Of a DNA stretch of 34,955 nucleotides, positions 1 to 9,426 are shown one piece after another. The notes under the pieces are model-generated. The model saw nothing but the letters and a program-made list of their open reading frames with translations. It searched no databases and was not told the origin of the DNA. Source of the DNA: Candidatus Woesearchaeota archaeon (lineage in GTDB: Archaea > Nanobdellota > Nanobdellia > Woesearchaeales > JAGVYF01); the NCBI GenBank assembly GCA_023264635.1, contig JAHFLT010000015.1, forward strand, positions 1 through 34,955, in the 5' to 3' direction. A program made the translations under genes and the position numbers. The stretch's first letter is position 1. Each line of letters opens with the position of its first letter.

Positions 1-2
1 AA

Positions 3-821
3 AAGAAAATTGTCAATGACTTCGTATCGTTAATGGAAAAGTACCACATTGTGGGCGTTGTGAATATGCAGAATCTCCCATCAGCGCAATTGCAGAAGAT
101 GCGCCAGCAGCTCCGTGGCAAGATGGAACTCCTCATGACAAAGCGCCGGTTGCTTAAGATAGTCATAGCCCAAATCAAGGACAAGAAACCAGGCATCGAG
201 AACCTTCTTGACTATATGGGCGGCATGCCTGCTATATTGTTCACTAAAGACAATCCTTTCTCCCTCGCAAAAACGCTGCAGCAGAACAAATCAAAAGCCC
301 CGGCAAAGGCTGGGCAAACCGCTCCAAACGATATTGTAATTGAACCAGGAAAAACACCTTTTTCACCGGGACCAGTCATAAGTGAGCTCTCACAGGCAGG
401 ATTAAAGACCGGCGTCGAAGAAGGAAAGGTAGTCATCAAGGAACGCAAGACCATCGTCAAAGCAGGAGAAGTGATAAAAGATAACGTCGCTAATATCATC
501 TCCAAGCTTGGCATCATGCCCATGGAGATTGGACTTGACCTTGTTGCGGTGTATGAAAAAGGTCTGATTTACCAAAAGAATGTCCTCTCCATAAATATAC
601 ATGACTTATTGGACAAGATCACCACAGCATCTGGATGGGCATTCAACCTAGCGATAGAATGTTCATATCCAACAGAAGAGACTATTGGAGAACTGCTCAG
701 GAGAGCTCACCATGATGCACTTGCATTAGCGTTTGACTGTGGTATTTTTGAGAAAGGAGTTATTGAACTTCTCTTGGGGAGCGCTAATGCCCAGGTTGCA
801 GGATTGCAGGTGAATATATAA
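3..821 (+). CDS. rpl10: Large ribosomal subunit protein uL10 (P0), 5' end truncated by the window edge
   Basis: Frame is open upstream of the listed ATG ([34 protein letters not shown]). L10 core ([26 protein letters not shown]) and immediately upstream of L12. Confidence 0.93.
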   Translation, partial: KKIVNDFVSLMEKYHIVGVVNMQNLPSAQLQKMRQQLRGKMELLMTKRRLLKIVIAQIKDKKPGIENLLDYMGGMPAILFTKDNPFSLAKTLQQNKSKAPAKAGQTAPNDIVIEPGKTPFSPGPVISELSQAGLKTGVEEGKVVIKERKTIVKAGEVIKDNVANIISKLGIMPMEIGLDLVAVYEKGLIYQKNVLSINIHDLLDKITTASGWAFNLAIECSYPTEETIGELLRRAHHDALALAFDCGIFEKGVIELLLGSANAQVAGLQVNI

Positions 822-831
822 TCAGGAGGTT

Positions 832-1134
832 ATGACTATGGAATACGTCTATGCAGCACTATTGTTGCACAAGGCAGGAAAAGAAATAAAGGAAGACGCT
901 GTCAAGAAAGTGCTAGAGGTTGTAGGAGTGAAAGTGGACGAAGCGCGTGTCAAGGCGCTCGTTGCTGCTCTTGAAGGAGTCAACATAGAAGAAGCTATCA
1001 AGAAGCAGGCAGTCACAGCTCCAGTAGCGGTAGCAGCTGCATCAGAAGCACCTAAGAAAGAAGAGAAAAAGAAAGAAGACGAGAAGAAGTCAGAAGAGCA
1101 GGCAACAGCCGGCCTCAGCGCATTATTCGGCTGA
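832..1134 (+). CDS. rpl12: Archaeal ribosomal protein L12/P1
   Basis: [17 protein letters not shown] start, acidic/lysine-rich hinge, C-terminal GLSALFG. Confidence 0.95.
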   Translation: MTMEYVYAALLLHKAGKEIKEDAVKKVLEVVGVKVDEARVKALVAALEGVNIEEAIKKQAVTAPVAVAAASEAPKKEEKKKEDEKKSEEQATAGLSALFG

Positions 1135-1186
1135 TTTTTTTTTAGTGAAGACACAAGCTTCCAATAAGTAGCTTGGAGAACGTGAC

Positions 1187-2062
1187 ATGGAGAATGAGCT
1201 TACTAAACAGCTGAATGAGCGAAAAGCGGTTATCGACCAACTGCGGGAAAAGCTCAATCTTTTAAGCGACCAAAAAGAGGAATGGTTCTCCAAAAAAGAG
1301 GAACTTAACGAAAAGATAGCCGCATTAATAGGCGAGATAAAGAAAAGTAAGACCGCACGCGACGAATGTTCTAAAGTAGTTAAGGATTTCAAACTGAAGC
1401 GGGATGAATTGAATACTGAGTTAAAATTGAAATCAGATGCGCTGAAGCAATTTAAGAAAGAGCATGGAGAAATCCCTCCGGGAAAAGATCCTGGATTTCT
1501 GAAATGTGACATAGAACGTCTTGAGCAAACTATTGAAACGAGCGTGATGTCCTTTGATAAGGAAAAGCAATTGATGAAGCGCATTAATGAGCTCAGAAAA
1601 CAATACAAGGAAAGTGAACAAACAATGGGCATATTCAATACTATGAATGGGCTCATCAAAGAAGTTAATGAATTGCGCGCACAGGCGAATGGAGCTCATC
1701 GCACTGTACAGGACAAAGCAAAGGAAAGCCAGGATAAGCATGAAGCTATCCTTATGGTGTCCAAACAGGTGGACGAGCTTAGGAAGGAAGAGCAGGATGC
1801 ATTTGCGAAATTCCTTGATTTTAAGATCAAGTTTGCTGGCGTGAATGAAAAGCTAAAGGTTGAACTTCTCGAGTTCAATAAGATTTCTGGACAGATGGGA
1901 GAAAAGAAAGCTGAAGCAAAGGAACAGAAACACCGCAAGCTGAAGCAGGAACTGGATATAAAAGAGGAAGTAGTGGAAGAGAAAATAAAGAAACGAAAAC
2001 GCCTCACAACAGAAGACTTGCTTGTCTACCAGCAGCAGATGGAACAGGATGAGCAAAAGTAG
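1187..2062 (+). CDS. Coiled-coil protein (COG1340-like archaeal coiled-coil family)
   Basis: 291 aa with pervasive heptad-rich K/E composition. Confidence 0.65.
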   Translation: MENELTKQLNERKAVIDQLREKLNLLSDQKEEWFSKKEELNEKIAALIGEIKKSKTARDECSKVVKDFKLKRDELNTELKLKSDALKQFKKEHGEIPPGKDPGFLKCDIERLEQTIETSVMSFDKEKQLMKRINELRKQYKESEQTMGIFNTMNGLIKEVNELRAQANGAHRTVQDKAKESQDKHEAILMVSKQVDELRKEEQDAFAKFLDFKIKFAGVNEKLKVELLEFNKISGQMGEKKAEAKEQKHRKLKQELDIKEEVVEEKIKKRKRLTTEDLLVYQQQMEQDEQK

Positions 2063-2112
2063 GTTTTTATAGTTCTGTTTCTTGTCGAATGTCGAATTCC
2101 CCGTAAGCACAG

Positions 2113-2155
2113 GAAGACTTCGTCTTCAGCGGTTAGCTTCACTACGTTCGCTAAC
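2113..2155. repeat. Two adjacent hairpins in intergenic DNA
   Basis: GAAGAC-TTC-GTCTTC (2113-2127) and GTTAGC-N12-GCTAAC (2132-2155), bracketed by AGGAAG...CTTCCT. Confidence 0.6.
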
Positions 2156-2274
2156 TGACTTCCTCCTTTAGACTATGACAGTTATTTTTCCGACGCTCAG
2201 AAAAAAGTTGGTAGGTTATGATTTCATAAGCGTTAATCTATATATTTTTATACTTCCTTCTCATTACCTAAGCT

Positions 2275-4020
2275 ATGCAAAAAGAGGTGTATCATTATCC
2301 TACGTTGCATTTTCTTTCAGATGTATGGATATTTATCAATCCCTATACAGTCACGTTTATCGCCTGGTCTCTTGTCCGGTCATTTGCCAGTGTATTGGAG
2401 CTTGCCATCCCAATACTACTCGGAAAGATTATTGACATATTGACAAAATCACAAGACAACACTTTCCTGATTAAGCTGGTTATAGGGGTGGCTGTCATTG
2501 AACTACTTGGACCTACAATCCGTTTGAAGAGTAAATATCATCTGGGGATATTAGGCACAAGGATAGCTAAAGATATCCGTCTTAAGGGGCTTGCCAAGGT
2601 CCTGGAACTTGATTTGGCGTGGCACGAGGAGACTATGTCTGGTGCGGTCATGCAGAAAGTATCTACTGGTGCGGACTCTATAAAAGGACTGATAAAATTT
2701 CTTCGGGAGGATGGTTACACAATCCTGATAAAAATTACAGGAGCACTTGTTGTATTTGGTTATCTGCATATTAAATATCTCCTTCTTCTCGTTGCAGCTA
2801 TTGTATCCTATCTGTGGGTGGAATATCATTGGGATATTATTATCAATCAGCAAAAGAATCGTGAAAGTGCTACTCGTGAACAGTTATTCGGAAGGACGTA
2901 TGAGTTTGCGCATAATATACGTACTGTGAAGGCGTTGGGGATAGAGTCTGCAGTGAAAAGAAAAGCCGCTGATGCAGAAGAGAAACTGTTCGGTATCTCT
3001 AATGAAGTCAGTCTGGTAATGAATCGTAAATGGCGCATCATGCAGACAGTTGTAGCTTTTTTCAAGAGTTTGTTTATCATAGTTGTCTGCATAGATGTCC
3101 TCCGTGGATACCTCTCAGCCGGTATGGTACTGGTTTATATTACTTATTTTCACCAGGTCCATGGTGCACTTAATAATATTTCAGACTCGGTGGATGGTCT
3201 TATTGAGAACAAAAATGGCCTTTATCGTTTCATGACAGTATTAGATAGCCATTCAGAAGTTGATGCTGGTAAGAATCTTCGTTCGCTTTCATCTATTGAA
3301 TCAACCCAGTTCAGTAACGTCTCATTCAGATACAAAGAGAAAAAAGTTCTCTCTGGATTGAATTTCTGCATAAATAAAGGCGAGCGTATAGGTATTGTTG
3401 GCCAGTCTGGCGTCGGAAAATCAACTCTCTTCAAGCTTCTGCTCAAGCTCTATCTCCCAACGCAAGGTGACATATTAATCAACAGTCTCCCTATACAAAA
3501 AATAAAGAGGGACTCTATTACAAAATATCTCACTATTGTTCCGCAGGATACAGAAGTATTTAATTTGTCATTTAAGGATAATATCACTCTTACTGACACG
3601 AAAGTGAATAATTATCGATACAAGCGTGCCTTGGATATATCAGCATGCAGTGATATCATTAAACGGCTGTCCACGGGAGACGAGACACTTATCGGAGAAA
3701 AGGGAGTTCGTTTATCGGGTGGAGAGAGACAGCGACTTGGCATCGCGCGTGCATTGTATAAAGATGCTGATGTTATCTTGCTGGATGAAGCAACAAGCCA
3801 TCTCGACTCGAAGACAGAGCAACAGATAATATCTGCGATGGCCCTTCATCTGGGTAAAAAGACACTGATAGTCATTGCCCATCGTCTTTCAACACTGCGC
3901 ACAATGGACAGGATACTCGTCTTTTCAAGAGGAAGGATAGCCGAAGAAGGGACATATAGTGACCTCCTCGCATCACATGGACTTTTTCACCGACTACACA
4001 AACTACAGGCTACTTCGTGA
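2275..4020 (+). CDS. ABC transporter, fused permease/ATP-binding protein
   Basis: Walker A GQSGVGKST, signature LSGGERQRLGIARAL, Walker B DVILLDEATSHLD, N-terminal TM region; TATA-like ctatatattttta upstream. Confidence 0.93.
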   Translation: MQKEVYHYPTLHFLSDVWIFINPYTVTFIAWSLVRSFASVLELAIPILLGKIIDILTKSQDNTFLIKLVIGVAVIELLGPTIRLKSKYHLGILGTRIAKDIRLKGLAKVLELDLAWHEETMSGAVMQKVSTGADSIKGLIKFLREDGYTILIKITGALVVFGYLHIKYLLLLVAAIVSYLWVEYHWDIIINQQKNRESATREQLFGRTYEFAHNIRTVKALGIESAVKRKAADAEEKLFGISNEVSLVMNRKWRIMQTVVAFFKSLFIIVVCIDVLRGYLSAGMVLVYITYFHQVHGALNNISDSVDGLIENKNGLYRFMTVLDSHSEVDAGKNLRSLSSIESTQFSNVSFRYKEKKVLSGLNFCINKGERIGIVGQSGVGKSTLFKLLLKLYLPTQGDILINSLPIQKIKRDSITKYLTIVPQDTEVFNLSFKDNITLTDTKVNNYRYKRALDISACSDIIKRLSTGDETLIGEKGVRLSGGERQRLGIARALYKDADVILLDEATSHLDSKTEQQIISAMALHLGKKTLIVIAHRLSTLRTMDRILVFSRGRIAEEGTYSDLLASHGLFHRLHKLQATS

Positions 4021-4867
4021 CGACATAAAACAGCTCATTCCCGAATTCCTCGATAGTAATTTCCCAGCCATTGTCTTCACATATCTTCTCAAACCACAAT
4101 CTCCGCGTCTTCTTCATACGCTTCCCGGATAAAGTTTTGGTAGAGAAGCTGACGATAAGATGAGATGCATTGACAAGAGGCAGTATCCTCCGTGAAACAT
4201 TCCTCTCCAGATATTCAAGGGTATCCAATAATTTCCAGAGAAGACATACATCCGCTTTCAGAGTGCTCAACTTCTCTTTTTCGTTGATAACATCCAGTTG
4301 TATAACCTCTCCTTTTATTCCAGCAAGAACAAAATACTCCCTAATCATCCTGCAATCATCGATAGTGATTTCAGTTGCAATATACTTGGGGGTGCTTTCC
4401 ATCCACGGATAACTGAAGGGATTCAAGCCACACGACACGTCAAGTAATGTTGCTGGCATTCCTGTATGTGCGAAGAGGTGCTTGTAGAGTGAGGGATAAA
4501 ACGGAAGCCGTTCCTTGGTCGATGTGTGGGTGGAAAGTATTTTCTTATGTGCTTCTGTATCCACGTGATAGTCACGGTAAGTCTTTTTCAATTCATCAAA
4601 AGCCTTAGCGCGAGCCGCAAGCTGCTGCTGGAATGTTCCGTATACAGCATGTAAATCAGCACGCACTGCTTTAAGCAGAAACTCATACTCCTTTGAGCGT
4701 GAAAACTGTGCAAATGAACGCGTCTCCTCTATTTTCTTAGCTATCTCTTTTCTTTTCTCGATAAAAAATAGAACTCTCTCACCAATCCACCGCTCTTCAA
4801 CAGCACTTATCTCTTTCTTCGCCTTTATAGCAGTAACCAATTCTGGCAATAGACCCGTAAGATTCAT
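4010..4867 (-). CDS. Predicted 16S rRNA methyltransferase, FmrO/Arm/Rmt (aminoglycoside-resistance) family
   Basis: HTSTKERLPFYPSLYKHLF, SAM motif LLDVSCGLNPFSYPWM, ADVCLLWKLLDTLE, VSFSTKTLSGK, C-terminal FGNELFYVV match the recalled family pattern. Start overlaps the rtcA stop by 4 nt. Confidence 0.75.
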   Translation of the reverse strand: MNLTGLLPELVTAIKAKKEISAVEERWIGERVLFFIEKRKEIAKKIEETRSFAQFSRSKEYEFLLKAVRADLHAVYGTFQQQLAARAKAFDELKKTYRDYHVDTEAHKKILSTHTSTKERLPFYPSLYKHLFAHTGMPATLLDVSCGLNPFSYPWMESTPKYIATEITIDDCRMIREYFVLAGIKGEVIQLDVINEKEKLSTLKADVCLLWKLLDTLEYLERNVSRRILPLVNASHLIVSFSTKTLSGKRMKKTRRLWFEKICEDNGWEITIEEFGNELFYVVTK

Positions 4868-5961
4868 AGGCGTTCCTCTCGCGTATGCATGACAGAAATG
4901 CAGTTCCTCTCTACGCTGAAAACCGGTCCCAGAAAATGTTCAATAATGTACATGTTAGTTTTGGTGTGCATGCTTAATGTACTGGTGCACAGTTTTCCAC
5001 CAGCTAAAGCGAGGTACAGCAGAAGATTATCAGCAAGATACACATCCACTGCTGCGCTGCTTTCTATCTCCATAAGCAACTTTTTTGCTGCTTCCTCTCC
5101 CACGACCTCTGCTTTTTTTCCTTTCTCTCCCAGTGCATCAGCTCCAAGTCTTATGGGGTTCCTGATATCCTCTTCTTCTTTTCCGAACATTGCATGGAGT
5201 GTAATGCCAGAGCCCGTAGATAACGTGTCCTGATATTGTGTCTCAATAATCACTGGACAGTTAAGCTTTTTCACCATAAACTGCGCAGCATGCGCCTGTC
5301 TTTCTGCAACTTTCGCACCTTGCAGATCAATCGATGCGTGTGAGATTCCCTTTATGCACAATAAACTTTCTCGTTTACTGAGTGCATACGGTTTGCATCT
5401 CTTACGCACGTTCATAAGGAAATCATCAAAACTATGTTCGTTTCGCTTAATCATTGGCTTGATTTTTACCTCCACCAGCCCAGCTCCTTTTGGGTAATAT
5501 CCACGTCTTACTAGTTTCACATCAATTTTTGCAAATCGTAATAATTGTGGAAATAAAACGTGCTGCATATAATCTATAGGCATTGCCCATGCAACATCTG
5601 TTCCTCCAACAAGAGTCAATGAAACACGCTTGCCAGCAAAGAGCAATGGCGGCATGAGTGATTGTAGAAGCAGTGAGATAGATCCTGCAGTTCCGATGTC
5701 TATGGTAATTTTGTGATGGCTAACTGGTTTTGGATGAAAGACAATTTCTGTAGAACCTAGTTTTGCTCCTTCACATTCCGAGCCGCATAGCTCACCAAGA
5801 GTCATGATTGCTGTAAGATGTTGCGCTTTTAATCCTACATCTTTTCGTCCTTTTCTGATATCTGTACATATAAATGGAATGCCTGTTACTGTTGATAGCG
5901 CTAATGCTGTTCGGACAATCTGTCCTCCCCCTTCAAGATAGGAACCGTCAATGGCGAGCAT
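4864..5961 (-). CDS. rtcA: RNA 3'-terminal phosphate cyclase
   Basis: MLAIDGSYLEGGGQIVRTALALSTVTGIPF, RKGRKDVGLKAQHL, GTAGSISLLLQ, RGYYPKGAG. Confidence 0.95.
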   Translation of the reverse strand: MLAIDGSYLEGGGQIVRTALALSTVTGIPFICTDIRKGRKDVGLKAQHLTAIMTLGELCGSECEGAKLGSTEIVFHPKPVSHHKITIDIGTAGSISLLLQSLMPPLLFAGKRVSLTLVGGTDVAWAMPIDYMQHVLFPQLLRFAKIDVKLVRRGYYPKGAGLVEVKIKPMIKRNEHSFDDFLMNVRKRCKPYALSKRESLLCIKGISHASIDLQGAKVAERQAHAAQFMVKKLNCPVIIETQYQDTLSTGSGITLHAMFGKEEEDIRNPIRLGADALGEKGKKAEVVGEEAAKKLLMEIESSAAVDVYLADNLLLYLALAGGKLCTSTLSMHTKTNMYIIEHFLGPVFSVERNCISVMHTREERL

Positions 5962-6143
5962 AATCCTGGGAGGGTTTACATCTTTTTAAACAATAGCATC
6001 TTCTGTAAAACTTTTGTCATATCATTTTTCATAAATTACTTTACATAACTCAACACCTCTTTTGTTTTTTCCGCGCGCTTTCTTCCTATATCTCCACATT
6101 CCTGCAACCCATATGAGTTAGAAGAGAAAATTTCTTGCAATGA

Positions 6144-6629
6144 TCAGAAATGAGTCAATAATAATTTTGCCAGTTTTCTTCCAATTCCCGGAAAACAGCA
6201 GAGAATTTTTTCTTGAACCTGCTTGGTCTTATCACCCCTCATTATTTTCATTTCCGGCAGGAAATAAACAGGTTTCTCTTTCATCTGAAGTACTATCTGT
6301 GCAGTATCTTGTAGTGATTCCGAAAAAATAATAGGAATAGTAAGTCCGATAGTAATCTTTTACCATACTGTCTAAAAGAATTTCGAATGGGAAAACATAT
6401 GCGGTTCCAAGAACCCTTCAATAACAAGGACGGCATTTTTATATTTTTCTTTCATTTTCAGCAACTGTATAAATAATCTCTTTTCAAATACAGTCTGACA
6501 AAAATCAGAACTCGTCTTCCTTTCAATAGCTGTGTCTCCGATAATATAGTCAGCAGCGACTAATTGCTTTCTTATTGTATTGCAATGGAGCAGAGCTAAT
6601 AATCTCTTGTGGTTCACAATAATCAACAA
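6144..6629 (-). pseudogene. Decayed ERCC4-type (XPF/Hef/Mus81) nuclease with internal stops
   Basis: ADYIIGDTAIERKTSSDF catalytic motif, then in-frame stops (SKFF*TVW*), then in the same frame KITIGLTIPIIFSESLQDTAQIV...FPGIGRKLAKLLLTHF* (ERCC4 C-terminal part plus HhH). Confidence 0.72.
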
Positions 6630-6731
6630 GAATCATGCATCTTCCCGCTAGAACTCCCCTTAAATACTTCACTCCTAAATGTCCAGTGTCCAGTCAGTAG
6701 ATTTTTAAATGATTTCGCATTCCATCTCGCT

Positions 6732-7832
6732 ATGACGATAACCCCCCTCCAACGTTTTGAACTAAAGAAAACAATCCGCGAACTGAGAGGCTATCGTGGG
6801 AGGCACACTGAATTTGTATCAGTTTATGTTCCTACTGATTATGACATGAACAAGGTCATATCCCATCTTGCACAGGAACAGGGTACTGCAGAAAACATCA
6901 AATCCACCTCTACGAGAAAAAATGTCATAGACGCCTTAGAAAGAATGATCCAGCATCTTCGTCTCTTCAAGCGCACTCCAGAGAATGGACTTGCAGTTTT
7001 CTCAGGCAATGTCGCAGAGCGGGAAGGACAATCTGATGTCAAAGTATGGAGCATTGAGCCGCCAATCCCGTTAAAGATTCGAATGTACCGATGCGATAAG
7101 GACTTCAAAATAGAGCCATTAGAGGATATGCTTGACATAAAGGAGTTCTATGGTTTAGTAGTATTTGACAGGAGAGATGCAATGCTCGCTTTTCTCAAAG
7201 GAAAAACAATCATTCCTCTGGTAAAAACACACTCAGAAGTTCCAGGTAAGACAAAAGCAGGCGGACAAAGTGCTCACCGATTTGCGCAGATAAGAGAAGG
7301 CGCGAAAGTTGAGCATTTTAAGAAAATTGCAGAATATATGAAGGATGAATACCTCAACAAAGAAGGTCTAAAAGGCATCATCATTGGAGGCCCGAACATT
7401 ACGGTAAATGACTTTCTTGGAAGAGATTACCTAACGGGTGATGTAAAGAAAAAAATCATAGGGGTCAAGGATCTGTCTTATACTGGAGAATTTGGTTTAC
7501 AGGAATTGTTGGATAAAAGTCAGGACGTGCTTGCCAACGAAGAGGTAGCTGAGGAGAAGAAAATTGTTGGGAGATTTATGGAACTTCTTGCAACTAGGCC
7601 TCGCCTTGTATCTTATGGTGAAGAAGAGGTCAGGAAATTCCTTGAGATGGGAGTTGTTGACACTCTCTTGCTATCTGAAAGCCTTTCAGAGCAAAAAATA
7701 GAAGAATTCGAGCGGCTGGCACAACGAACAAACGTCAATGTCAAGCTCATCTCTACGGAAACACGCGACGGCGCGCAGCTTCGTGATTTAAGCATGATTG
7801 TCGCTATTCTGCGCTACGAGTTGGAACGGTAG
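6732..7832 (+). CDS. prf1: Peptide chain release factor aRF1
   Basis: NIKS (AENIKSTSTRKNV) and GGQ (KAGGQSAHRF) motifs. Start set at the internal ATG MTITPLQRFELKK. Confidence 0.95.
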   Translation: MTITPLQRFELKKTIRELRGYRGRHTEFVSVYVPTDYDMNKVISHLAQEQGTAENIKSTSTRKNVIDALERMIQHLRLFKRTPENGLAVFSGNVAEREGQSDVKVWSIEPPIPLKIRMYRCDKDFKIEPLEDMLDIKEFYGLVVFDRRDAMLAFLKGKTIIPLVKTHSEVPGKTKAGGQSAHRFAQIREGAKVEHFKKIAEYMKDEYLNKEGLKGIIIGGPNITVNDFLGRDYLTGDVKKKIIGVKDLSYTGEFGLQELLDKSQDVLANEEVAEEKKIVGRFMELLATRPRLVSYGEEEVRKFLEMGVVDTLLLSESLSEQKIEEFERLAQRTNVNVKLISTETRDGAQLRDLSMIVAILRYELER

Positions 7833-7867
7833 CAAGGCATAAAAACCAGCTTCTCTTCTTAGAGGCA

Positions 7868-8548
7868 ATGGACATAATAAAGAGCGCCTTTGTCGAGCTC
7901 TACCCCAAGAAGGAGTTTTCTTATACAACAAAGATCATTTTCTCAAATCACTTTAGCATGTATAATGCGTCTATTGTAAAAAGACAATCTTCGATTGAAG
8001 TGCGAGCATCTGGCTTATGGAAAGATGTTGCCCAAGACATATTGTTTGGGCTTGTGCAGACTTTACTTGTAAAGTTCTTCGGGCCACCGGAAAATGAAAC
8101 ATATAACATGAAGCTGTATGACCAATTCCTAAAGAATGTCCATCTCAGTATACCAAAAAAGGACACGGATAAGGAGCTGGAGGAATCATTCAACCGTGTA
8201 GGAGAACAATTCCTTTCTGATACGGTTGAATTGTCAAACCTGAAGTGGGGTACTTATTCCACGCGAAAGTTGGGCAGCTACGATTTTCAAACAGATACCA
8301 TTGTTATCTCCAAGGCACTGCAAGGAAAAGACCAGCGCATGCTTGATTATGTCATGTTCCATGAGATGTTACATAAGAAATTGAAATTCTCCACAACAAA
8401 AAGTAAAAAACATTTCCATACCTCTGAGTTCCATGGCTGGGAGAAGCGTTTTCCCCAGCATGAAGAAATAGAGAACGAGCTAAAAAAACTGGGAAGAAAA
8501 GCCAGCAAAAAGAACCTGCTCTCGTGGATTGGCGAAAGGTTTAAATAG
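7868..8548 (+). CDS. SprT-like/DUF45-like zinc metallopeptidase-fold protein
   Basis: HExxH in MLDYVMFHEMLHKKL followed by a His-containing HTSEFHGWEKRFP. Confidence 0.65.
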   Translation: MDIIKSAFVELYPKKEFSYTTKIIFSNHFSMYNASIVKRQSSIEVRASGLWKDVAQDILFGLVQTLLVKFFGPPENETYNMKLYDQFLKNVHLSIPKKDTDKELEESFNRVGEQFLSDTVELSNLKWGTYSTRKLGSYDFQTDTIVISKALQGKDQRMLDYVMFHEMLHKKLKFSTTKSKKHFHTSEFHGWEKRFPQHEEIENELKKLGRKASKKNLLSWIGERFK

Positions 8549-8569
8549 CATATTCCCAGAAAATGAAGG

Positions 8570-8812
8570 ATGGAAGACGACAAACTGTTCCCTCTTGCTG
8601 CAATGGAAAAACTCATGAAGAAAATAGCTGCAGCGAATGGAATGGAGTATACCCGCGTTTCTGAAGACGCAAAAAAGAAGTTGAAAGATGCGCTTGAAGC
8701 AAGAGCAGCTGTAATCGCTGCACAGGCTGTGAAACTGGCGACACATGCAAAACGCGATACTGTAAAGAAAAGAGATATCGTGTTGGCAGCGAAAATGACG
8801 AGCCAAACGTAA
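8570..8812 (+). CDS. Archaeal histone
   Basis: Histone fold: AAMEKLMKKI...RVSEDAKKKLKDALE...AVKLATHAKRDTVKKRDIVLA. Confidence 0.88.
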   Translation: MEDDKLFPLAAMEKLMKKIAAANGMEYTRVSEDAKKKLKDALEARAAVIAAQAVKLATHAKRDTVKKRDIVLAAKMTSQT

Positions 8813-8846
8813 TATTTAAAAATAGGGTACGGTTTTAGGCAGAAGG

Positions 8847-9254
8847 GTGATAGGGTTGAGTGAGATAAAAAATGTGAGTGTTGGGAGTTTAAAAGAAGGC
8901 AACTTAGTTATCCTCGATAATACCGCATGTAAAGTAGTTGATGTCAAAGTATCAAAACCCGGCAAGCATGGTCACGCAAAAGTAAACCTTACTGCGGTGG
9001 GTTTGCTTGATGGAAAGAAACGAAACGTTGTTATGCCGGGTCATGACAACATTGAAGTGCCGATTATTGACAAGCGCAGCGCACAAGTGCTCTCTATTGT
9101 CAATGAGGTGGCAAATGTTATGGACGCTGAAACGTTTGAAACATTCGATCTCAAGATCCCGGAAGAACTAATGGGGCAATGTGGTGAAGGTTGCCACGTG
9201 CTTTACTGGATCATCATGGGCGAACGTGTCATGAAACAGATAAAAACAGAATAA
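8847..9254 (+). CDS. eif5A: Translation initiation factor aIF5A
   Basis: KVSKPGKHGHAKVNL hypusination loop. GTG (8847) or TTG (8856) start. Confidence 0.95.
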   Translation: MIGLSEIKNVSVGSLKEGNLVILDNTACKVVDVKVSKPGKHGHAKVNLTAVGLLDGKKRNVVMPGHDNIEVPIIDKRSAQVLSIVNEVANVMDAETFETFDLKIPEELMGQCGEGCHVLYWIIMGERVMKQIKTE

Positions 9255-9264
9255 GAGTGCAAAA

Positions 9265-9426
9265 ATGGTTAAATTTCCTGAAGCAACAGCTCGACTGTTC
9301 AAGAATGTATTTGTCTGCAGAAAGTGTGCATCTAAAGTACATGCACCTAATATGGCTGTCATTCAAGGGAAAGTCAAATGCCGTCGCTGTAAGAAAAAGG
9401 TTCTGCGGCCGATAAAGAGAAAATGA
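9265..9426 (+). CDS. rpl40e: Ribosomal protein eL40
   Basis: MVKFPEATARLFKNVFVCRKCASKVHAPNMAVIQGKVKCRRCKKKVLRPIKRK; two CxxC pairs. Below the ORF-track cutoff. Confidence 0.93.
   Translation: MVKFPEATARLFKNVFVCRKCASKVHAPNMAVIQGKVKCRRCKKKVLRPIKRK

Noticed and set aside
1123-1659. 178-aa minus-strand ORF antisense to the coiled-coil gene
   Set aside because: Ser/Phe/Leu-rich complement of lysine/glutamate codons, a typical antisense artefact.
6140-6331. 63-aa plus-strand ORF
   Set aside because: Antisense to the ERCC4 remnant, which has recognisable protein similarity.
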